From: Candidatus Rokuibacteriota bacterium
GTDB lineage: Bacteria; Methylomirabilota; Methylomirabilia; Rokubacteriales; CSP1-6
DNA length: 10,596 bases
Direction: 5' to 3'
NCBI GenBank assembly: GCA_003221435.1
Contig: QHRS01000257.1
Location: 1 to 10,596, forward strand
The position numbers and the translations under genes were made by a program. Each line of letters starts with the position of its first letter. Within the stretch, counting starts at the first letter, position 1. Below are positions 5,920 to 10,596 of this stretch, piece by piece. A model generated the notes under the pieces. The model saw nothing but the letters and a program-made list of their open reading frames with translations. It ran no database searches and was not told the origin of the DNA.

Positions 5920-7613
5920 GCGCTACCGCCGCCGCCCACGCTGGCACCCACGTTCACGCCGAGCACCACGAGCTCGGCTTCATCCGGACCTACATCTTCT
6001 CGACCGATCACAAGACGATCGGCCGGCAGTTCCTGTTCCTGGGCCTGTTCATGATGATCATCGGGGGGCTGCTGGCGATGTTCGTCCGCTGGCAGCTAGC
6101 CTGGCCGGAGTCGCCGGTACCCGGGATGACCTGGCTCTGGAAGGAGACCGGCGGCGTCATCGAACCTTCCACGTACAACATGATGTTCACGATGCACGCG
6201 ACGATCATGATCTTCTTCGTGATCATGCCGGTCCTCGCGGGCGGCTTCGGCAACTACCTGATCCCGCTCATGATCGGCGCGCGGGACATGGCGTTTCCGT
6301 TCCTGAACATGCTCTCGTTCTGGCTCGGGGCGGTCTCGGGCGTCGTGATGCTCGCGGGCTTCTTCGTCGAAGGCGGCCACGCGGCGGCGGGCTGGACGTC
6401 GTACGCGCCGCTGTCGGCCGTCGCCGATTACACGGGCGTCAACTGGGGCCAGAACCTCTGGTGCATCAGCCTGTTCATCCTCGGGATCTCGTCGATGATG
6501 GGCGCGATCAACTACATCACGACCATCATCAATATGCGCGCGCCGGGGATGACGATGTTCCGGCTGCCGCTCGTGATCTGGTCCATGTTCATCACGGCGA
6601 TCCTCCTGCTCCTCGCGCTGCCGGTCTTGACGTCCGCCGTCGCGATGCTCCTGTTCGACCGGACGCTCGGCACGCACTGGTTCCTGCCCTCGGGGGGCGG
6701 CGAGCCGCTGCTCTGGCAGCACCTGTTCTGGTTCTTCGGGCACCCGGAGGTCTATATCCTGATCCTGCCCGCGATGGGCATCGCGTCGGAGATCCTGCCG
6801 GTGTTCGCGCGCAAGCCGGTCTTCGGCTATCACGCGATGGCGTTCTCGCTGATCGGCATCGCGTTCCTGTCCTGGGTCGTCTACGGCCACCACATGTTCA
6901 TATCGGGCATGAATCCCGCCCTCGGCGTGTCGTTCACGATCACGACGATGATCATCGCGGTCCCCTCGGCCATCAAGACATTCAACTGGCTCGGCACCCT
7001 GTGGGGCGGGCAGATCCGGTTCACGGTGCCGATGCTGAACGGGCTGGCGTTCGTCTCGATGTTCGTCATCGGTGGCCTGTCGGGCATCTTCATGGCCTCG
7101 ACGCCCGTCGACATCTTCATCCAGGACGTTCGGAGGCTCGATCTTCGGCGCTTTCGCGGCGATCTACTTCTGGTTCCCGAAGATGTTCGGCCGGATGCTG
7201 AACACCGCGCTCGGGCACCTGCATTTCTGGCCGACGTTCGTGTTCTTCAACCTCACGTTCTTCCCGATGCACATCATCGGCGTCGGCGGGCACATGCGCC
7301 GGATCTACAACCCGACGCAGTACGAGTTTCTCCTGCCGCTCCAGCACTGGAACGTGTTCATCACGATTTCGGCGTTCGCGCTCGGGCTGGCCCAGATCCC
7401 CTTCGTGATCAACTTCCTCTGGAGCCTGTTCGCGGGGAAGAAGGCTCCGGTCAACCCGTGGGAGTCGACCACGCTCGAGTGGACGGCGCCCTCACCGCCG
7501 CCCCACCTCAACTGGGGCCCGACGCTGCCCACCGTGTATCGCGGCCCGTACGAGTACAGCTCGCCGGAGGTCGAGGAGGATTACCTGCCGCAGAACCGCC
7601 CGCTGGGCCGTGA
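5916..7613 (+). CDS. coxA: Cytochrome c oxidase subunit I, frameshifted by an internal deletion near 7128
   Basis: Subunit I holds heme a and the heme a3-CuB oxygen-reducing site and pumps protons. Residues 1-404 (5916-7127) are a clean match: low-spin heme ligand His94 (TMHATIM), D-channel entry Asp124 (GARDMAFP), GHPEVYILILP with Glu278 and the His276-Tyr280 pair, His325-His326 (YGHHMF), and K-channel Lys354 (SAIKTFNW). Glu278 in GHPEV marks an A1-type enzyme. After STPVDIFIQD the frame breaks. From 7128 to the stop at 7613 this frame gives Arg-rich nonsense, while the true continuation (FGGSIFGAFAA) is in the +1 frame from 7129. About 12 residues normally between these blocks, including the heme a3 and heme a His ligands of the HFH motif, are absent. 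As written it could not work. The start is ATG 5916 after GGAAGGGG, with a 4-nt overlap with coxB. Confidence 0.93.
   Translation: MSATAAAHAGTHVHAEHHELGFIRTYIFSTDHKTIGRQFLFLGLFMMIIGGLLAMFVRWQLAWPESPVPGMTWLWKETGGVIEPSTYNMMFTMHATIMIFFVIMPVLAGGFGNYLIPLMIGARDMAFPFLNMLSFWLGAVSGVVMLAGFFVEGGHAAAGWTSYAPLSAVADYTGVNWGQNLWCISLFILGISSMMGAINYITTIINMRAPGMTMFRLPLVIWSMFITAILLLLALPVLTSAVAMLLFDRTLGTHWFLPSGGGEPLLWQHLFWFFGHPEVYILILPAMGIASEILPVFARKPVFGYHAMAFSLIGIAFLSWVVYGHHMFISGMNPALGVSFTITTMIIAVPSAIKTFNWLGTLWGGQIRFTVPMLNGLAFVSMFVIGGLSGIFMASTPVDIFIQDVRRLDLRRFRGDLLLVPEDVRPDAEHRARAPAFLADVRVLQPHVLPDAHHRRRRAHAPDLQPDAVRVSPAAPALERVHHDFGVRARAGPDPLRDQLPLEPVRGEEGSGQPVGVDHARVDGALTAAPPQLGPDAAHRVSRPVRVQLAGGRGGLPAAEPPAGP
7129..7606 (+). 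pseudogene. coxA: Displaced 3' part of coxA (subunit I C-terminal region)
   Basis: In the frame starting TTC at 7129 the sequence resumes subunit I: FGGSIFGAFAAIYFWFPKM, then LGHLHFWPTFVFFNLTFFPM, GVGGHMRRIY, and two further helices ending near NFLWSLFAGKK. The usual tail follows (NPWESTTLEWTAPSPPPHLN, then YEYSSPEVEEDYLPQNRPL). These are the last transmembrane segments and C-terminal tail of CoxA. After PQNRPL (about 7600) the frame stays open but the residues no longer look like CoxA, and no stop occurs where one is expected because the frame runs through ctaA out of register. The end given is therefore approximate. This piece is the other half of the gene broken at 7128, not a separate protein. 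Confidence 0.88.
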
Positions 7614-8506
7614 CCGCGGCGGCGACGTTCGCCCTGATCCTGGCGGGCGGGCTCGTCACCAACACCGGCTCCGCCCTCGCGGTGCCCGACTGGCCGACGA
7701 CCTTCGGCTACAACATGTTCCTGTATCCGTGGTCGCAGATGGTCGGCGGCATCCTCTACGAGCACAGCCACCGGCTGCTCGGCGCGCTCGTCGGGGTGCT
7801 GACGGTCGCGCTGGCCGCAAGCCTCTGGGTCACCGAGCGGCGCGGGTGGGTGCGGGCGCTGGGCGCTGCTGCCGTCGCCCTCGTGGTGGCCCAGGGTGTC
7901 CTCGGGGGCCTCCGGGTCGTGCTGGTGAAGGACACCCTCGCGATCGTCCACGGGGCACTTGCGCAAGCGTTCTTCGCGCTCACCGTCGTCAGCGCGGTCG
8001 TCACCTCGCGCCGCTGGCAGGAGCCGCAGCCCGTCGCGGACACCGGGCGGCTATGGGGCCTGGCGATCGGCGCGGTGGCGGTTCTCTATCTGCAGAGCGT
8101 CTTCGGCGCGCTGCTGACCCACGCCGGGCGCGTCGATCTCCATCTGGCCGGCGCCGCGGCCGTGTTCGTGTTCGTGCCGATCGTGACGGCACGGGCCCGG
8201 GCGGTCGGCCAGCGTGCGATCACGCGCCCCGCCTTCGCGCTGCTGGTCCTCCTCGGGGTCCAGCTCGGCCTCGGGGTGGGCGCGTATCTGGTGCGGTTTT
8301 CCACCGTCGCCGTGCCGGGAGGCCAGGCGATGGCGCTCGCGCTTCCGGTCGCTCACCGCCTGGTCGCCGCGCTGATCCTGGGCGCGGCCGCGACCCTCGT
8401 CGCGCGGCTCGTCCGAGCGCGTCCCGCCGTGATGGGGACCGTGGGCCCCGATCCCGTCCGGCGCGAAGCCCCCCCCAACCCGCTGGCCGTGGAGAGCGTT
8501 CCGTGA
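7610..8506 (+). CDS. ctaA: Heme A synthase (CtaA/COX15), N-terminus probably clipped
   Basis: CtaA oxidises the C8 methyl of heme O to a formyl group, giving heme A for the oxidase. From GTG 7610 there are 298 residues with eight hydrophobic segments, the family's normal number. Conserved heme-binding positions are present: Glu51-His52-Ser-His54-Arg (YEHSHRLLGA), His114 (AIVHGALAQ), His171 (LTHAGRVDLH) and His249 (VAHRLVAAL). The first external loop, ALAVPDWPTTFGYNMFLYPW, lacks the cysteine pair seen in Bacillus CtaA, so this is a cysteine-free loop type. The GTG start places helix 1 at the very first residue, has no Shine-Dalgarno, and the family-like residues RWA continue upstream in the same frame (7601-7609). 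The real start codon therefore seems to be missing. The stop overlaps the ctaB GTG by 4 nt. Confidence 0.92.
   Translation: MTAAATFALILAGGLVTNTGSALAVPDWPTTFGYNMFLYPWSQMVGGILYEHSHRLLGALVGVLTVALAASLWVTERRGWVRALGAAAVALVVAQGVLGGLRVVLVKDTLAIVHGALAQAFFALTVVSAVVTSRRWQEPQPVADTGRLWGLAIGAVAVLYLQSVFGALLTHAGRVDLHLAGAAAVFVFVPIVTARARAVGQRAITRPAFALLVLLGVQLGLGVGAYLVRFSTVAVPGGQAMALALPVAHRLVAALILGAAATLVARLVRARPAVMGTVGPDPVRREAPPNPLAVESVP
8491..8496 (+). promoter_or_regulatory. Ribosome binding site for ctaB GTG 8503
   Basis: GGAGAG lies 6 nt before GTG 8503, which overlaps the ctaA stop as GTGA. It supports this GTG as the ctaB start. Confidence 0.55.
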
Positions 8507-9355
8507 CACCGTCCACCGACGTCATCGCGAACGTGATCGCGCGGGAGCGGCGGCGCGTGGCAACGGACCTGTTCGTCTTGACGAAGCCGCGGGTGGTGCT
8601 GATGGTGCTCGTGACGACCCTGATCGGGTACTACATCGGCTCGAGCGGCGGCCGGCGGCACGCTCGCGCTGAATCAGTACCTCGAGCGCGACGTGGACGC
8701 GCTCATGCTGCGCACGCGCACGCGGCCCCTGCCCGAGGGCCGGCTCGAGCCGCTCGAGGCGCTCGGCTTCGGCGCGCTGATCACCGTGCTCGGGCTCGCG
8801 TACAGCGCGTTCGCCGTCGGCCCGCTCGCCGCGCTGGTGACCGCCGCGACCGCGGCGCTGTATCTCTTCGCGTACACGCCGCTCAAGCTGCGCACGCCGT
8901 TCTGCATGCTCGTGGGCGCCGTGCCCGGTGCGCTCCCGCCCGTGACGGGCTGGGTGGCCGCCCGGGGGGACCTGGGGGCGGGCGCGTGGATCCTCTTCGG
9001 CATCCTCTTCCTCTGGCAGCTGCCGCACACGCTGGCGATCGCGCGCCTCTACCGGGACGATTACGCGCGCGCGGGCGTACGGGTGCTGCCGGTCGTCGAC
9101 CGCGACGGCGACTCGACCGAGCGACAGATCGTCATCGGCTGCCTGGCCCTGCTGGCGGTGGGGCTCCTGCCGACGCTCTCGGGGCTTGCCGGCGCGACGT
9201 ACTTCGGTGGCGCGCTGATCCTGGGGCTCGTGTTTCTCGCGTTCGGCATGGCGCAGGCGGTCGCGCCGTCGACGACGGCCGCGCGCCGCGTCCTGTTCGC
9301 GTCGCTCCTCTACCTCCCGGCGCTCCTCGTCCTCCTGGCGCTCGACAAATCATAA
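8503..9355 (+). CDS. ctaB: Protoheme IX farnesyltransferase (heme O synthase), frameshifted near 8650
   Basis: CtaB, a UbiA-superfamily membrane prenyltransferase, adds a farnesyl group to heme B to make heme O, the substrate of CtaA. From GTG 8503 the first 50 codons give DLFVLTKPRVVLMVLVTTLIG then GYYIGSSGG (to about 8652), the usual N-terminus and helix 1. The family sequence then resumes in the +1 frame at about 8645-8654 with AAAGGTLALNQYLERDVDAL. The Asp-rich motif ERDVDALMLRTRTRPLP, the TPLKLRT and PGALPPVTGW motifs, FLWQLPH and the second Asp motif YRDDYARAGVRVLPV are all present through the stop TAA at 9355. Roughly 15 residues of the first loop and start of helix 2 are missing at the junction, in a GGC-rich run. 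A gene finder may report only the downstream part from GTG 8693. All catalytic motifs visible lie after the break. Confidence 0.9.
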
Positions 9356-9363
9356 ACGGGCTC

Positions 9364-9468
9364 ATGCACAGCGATCTGCGGGAACGAAATCGCCGGACGG
9401 CAGGGGTCCTCCTCCTGGTCATTGCGGCGCTGGCGATCGCCGCACTGCTTGTTGGGATCCGCTGGTGA
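9364..9468 (+). CDS. Small single-helix protein in cox operon (34 aa)
   Basis: ATG 9364 opens a 34-codon frame 8 nt after the ctaB stop. The peptide is MHSDLRERNRRTAG followed by a hydrophobic helix (about 15-32) and ends GIRW. It stops at TGA 9466-9468, and the GTG of the next gene overlaps that stop by 4 nt, which argues that it is translated. A short charged N-terminus with an RNRR motif followed by one helix resembles the tiny 'cytochrome oxidase small assembly protein'-type membrane proteins found in oxidase operons, and also the N-terminal anchor of CtaG/Cox11. It is too short to hold the copper-binding domain of CtaG. Function is not established; a role in oxidase assembly is an inference from position. 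Confidence 0.6.
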   Translation: MHSDLRERNRRTAGVLLLVIAALAIAALLVGIRW

Positions 9469-10130
9469 CCACCGTGCTGGCCCCGCCGCCGGTCGAGCGC
9501 CGGGCGCCGCGCGTCCCGCCACTGCCGCCGCCCTTAGGCGACGACGACGGCCGGCAGCCGGCGCCAGCGCCCGATGTCCCGCCGATCGACAACGCGCGTC
9601 TCGGGCTCCTGTTTTTCCTGGGCGCGGAGACCATGCTGTTCGCGTCGTTCATCGTGGGGTTCTTGATCGTGCGGGTGGCCGCGGCTGTTTGGCCTCCGCC
9701 GCTCCAGCCGCGGCTGCCGCTGCTGGTCACCGGACTCAACACGCTCTGCCTTCTCGCATCGAGCGTCACGATGCGGTCCGCGACGCGGGCACTCCGGCGG
9801 GGCGACCGCGCGGCGCTCGCCCGGGGGCTCGGTGTCACGGCGGCGCTCGGCACTGTCTTCCTGGCCGTCCAGGGCTTCGAGTGGGTCCGGCTGATCCACT
9901 TCGGACTGCTCGTGTCGTCGGGCGCCTACGGCGGCACCTTCTACACGCTGATCGGGCTGCACGGCGCGCACGTGCTCGGCGCGCTGACGTGGCTCTCCGC
10001 CGTCGCGCTCGGGGTGCGGTCGGGGCGGCTCGGCGCGCACCGCCGCACGCCGGTGGCGCTCTGCGCGATGTACTGGCATTACGTCGTCGCGGTGTGGCCG
10101 ATCCTGTACGTCCTGGTGTATCTGTACTGA
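9465..10130 (+). CDS. coxC: Cytochrome c oxidase subunit III
   Basis: Subunit III is a non-redox membrane subunit that stabilises subunit I and supports proton uptake. The 221-residue protein starts at GTG 9465, overlapping the previous stop (GTGA), with GGGA 7 nt upstream. A Pro-rich, hydrophilic N-terminal extension of about 42 residues precedes five hydrophobic segments (about 46-69, 86-102, 122-140, 152-183, 200-220). Family features are RLGLLFFLGAETMLFASF with Glu55, NTLCLLASSVTM, QGFEW with Glu139, YTLIGLHGAHVLGAL, and the closing YWHYVVAVWPILY. Five helices fit the shorter bacterial CyoC/CoxC type rather than the seven-helix mitochondrial type. Its stop overlaps the ATG of the next gene by one base (TGATG). 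Confidence 0.93.
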   Translation: MTTVLAPPPVERRAPRVPPLPPPLGDDDGRQPAPAPDVPPIDNARLGLLFFLGAETMLFASFIVGFLIVRVAAAVWPPPLQPRLPLLVTGLNTLCLLASSVTMRSATRALRRGDRAALARGLGVTAALGTVFLAVQGFEWVRLIHFGLLVSSGAYGGTFYTLIGLHGAHVLGALTWLSAVALGVRSGRLGAHRRTPVALCAMYWHYVVAVWPILYVLVYLY

Positions 10131-10342
10131 TGCGGACCGTCGTCCCCGCGTTCGTGGTGTGCGCGCTCGCGGCCCTGCCGGGAGAGGCGCTCGCCTGCGC
10201 GACCTGCGCGGCGTCCGCGTTCGGTGATCGCACGTTCAACTGGGCCTTTCTGGGCCTCATGGCGGCGCCGTTCCTCGTCGCCGGGGTCATCGGTGGGGTC
10301 ATTTTCCACGCCTATCGGAGGAGACATGAGCCAGGTCGCTGA
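10130..10342 (+). CDS. Small CxxC membrane protein between two subunit III genes (70 aa)
   Basis: ATG 10130 overlaps the coxC stop by one base and gives 70 residues. An N-terminal hydrophobic segment (5-22) ending in ALA looks like a signal peptide. The probable mature start is C23-A-T-C26, followed by AASAFGDRTFNWAF, a second hydrophobic segment (about 40-60) and a basic tail (YRRRHEPGR). The layout of signal, CxxC, short loop and one helix recurs in small uncharacterised proteins of bacterial oxidase operons. The CxxC could bind metal or take part in thiol chemistry during copper-centre assembly, but nothing in the sequence proves this. The C-terminus overlaps the next gene by 17 nt, which carries that gene's Shine-Dalgarno. 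Confidence 0.65.
   Translation: MRTVVPAFVVCALAALPGEALACATCAASAFGDRTFNWAFLGLMAAPFLVAGVIGGVIFHAYRRRHEPGR
10317..10323 (+). promoter_or_regulatory. Shine-Dalgarno of the second subunit III-like gene
   Basis: GGAGGAG inside the end of the CxxC gene lies just upstream of ATG 10326. The GGAGG core is 4 nt from the start codon, a little close. The in-frame ATG at 10344 is the alternative start but would be about 20 nt away from this site. Confidence 0.6.
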
Positions 10343-10596
10343 AATGCACGCGGGCGCGGCCGTCGAGCCCGCCGAGTCCCCGCTCACCCCTGAGAGCTGG
10401 GGCAAGCTCGGGATGTGGATCTTTCTCGCCGGTGACGCCGTCGGCTTCGGCACGCTGCTCGCCGCGTACGGCGTCATGCGCGCGACGAGCAACGACTGGC
10501 CGAACCCCTACAACGTCCTGGGCATCAACCTCACGGCCTTCATGACGTTCCTGCTGATCTGCTCGAGCGTGACGATGGTGAAGGCGCTCGAGGCGG
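10326..10596 (+). CDS. Second heme-copper oxidase subunit III-like protein, 3'-truncated by window edge
   Basis: ATG 10326 starts a frame still open at the window end, giving 90 residues. After a hydrophilic N-terminus (1-26) comes KLGMWIFLAGDAVGFGTLLA, the first helix signature of subunit III, then a YGVMR-x(6)-WP segment, and LTAFMTFLLICSSVTMVKAL, the second helix with the usual SSVTM. The conserved Glu of helix 1 (as in FLGAETM of the gene upstream) is replaced by Asp37. It is related to but clearly different from the preceding coxC, so the operon encodes two subunit III-like proteins with a CxxC protein between them. Its reading frame beyond 10596 and any subunit IV gene after it cannot be seen. 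Confidence 0.85.
   Translation, partial: MSQVAEMHAGAAVEPAESPLTPESWGKLGMWIFLAGDAVGFGTLLAAYGVMRATSNDWPNPYNVLGINLTAFMTFLLICSSVTMVKALEA

Noticed and set aside
7125..7131. Programmed ribosomal frameshift in coxA
   Set aside because: A frameshift alone would not restore the missing residues that carry the heme ligands, and there is no slippery heptamer of the usual kind at the site.
7072..9468. A single 798-codon open frame on the + strand
   Set aside because: It is a composite: the coxA 3' part, then out-of-frame reading through ctaA, the ctaB N-terminus, out-of-frame ctaB, and finally the 34-aa protein. GC-rich sequence simply lacks stops in that frame.
1..10596. CRISPR array, tRNA, rRNA, transposase or prophage genes
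   Set aside because: No regularly spaced repeats, no cloverleaf or rRNA-like segments, and no transposase or integrase motifs were seen on either strand.

Overview
This is a GC-rich bacterial window (by eye roughly two-thirds G+C) with every gene on the + strand, GTG used several times as start, and genes packed with 1-17 nt overlaps. It holds an aerobic respiratory region. The style of the proteins (A1-type subunit I, heme A synthase without the loop cysteines, bd-like membrane subunit beside c-type cytochromes, ethylbenzene-dehydrogenase-like heme b domain) suggests an uncultivated lineage of the NC10/Rokubacteria (Methylomirabilota) kind. That placement is an inference from resemblance, not something the window proves.

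Region 1 (1-4162) is a tight four-gene block: the C-terminal part of a cytochrome bd-like (CydA-like) multi-helix membrane protein whose start lies outside the window, a membrane-anchored diheme cytochrome c, a three-helix monoheme cytochrome c, and a diheme cytochrome c fused to an ethylbenzene-dehydrogenase-gamma-like heme b domain with a C-terminal membrane anchor. Together they carry five CxxCH sites and look like one membrane electron-transfer complex. Region 2 (4163-4995) is a hairpin-containing leader and a secreted cupredoxin-like protein. Region 3 (4996-5187) is an intergenic stretch with a striking ~125-nt element closed by a 12-bp inverted repeat and containing an inner hairpin, directly upstream of coxB. 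It is either a structured leader RNA or a small MITE-like repeat.

Region 4 (5188-10596) is a heme-copper cytochrome c oxidase operon: coxB, coxA, ctaA (heme A synthase), ctaB (heme O synthase), a 34-aa one-helix protein, a subunit III gene, a 70-aa CxxC membrane protein, and the start of a second subunit III-like gene that runs off the window. CtaB and CtaA would make heme A for subunit I; CoxB would take electrons from cytochrome c through CuA.

The main anomaly is that coxA and ctaB are each interrupted by a small internal deletion that shifts the frame (near 7128 and near 8650), and the coxA/ctaA junction near 7600 lacks a proper stop for coxA and a proper start for ctaA. The coxA deletion removes the conserved segment holding two heme-ligand histidines. 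Three such lesions within about 1.5 kb, with intact flanking sequence, point to assembly collapse more than to decay, but the sequence alone cannot decide.
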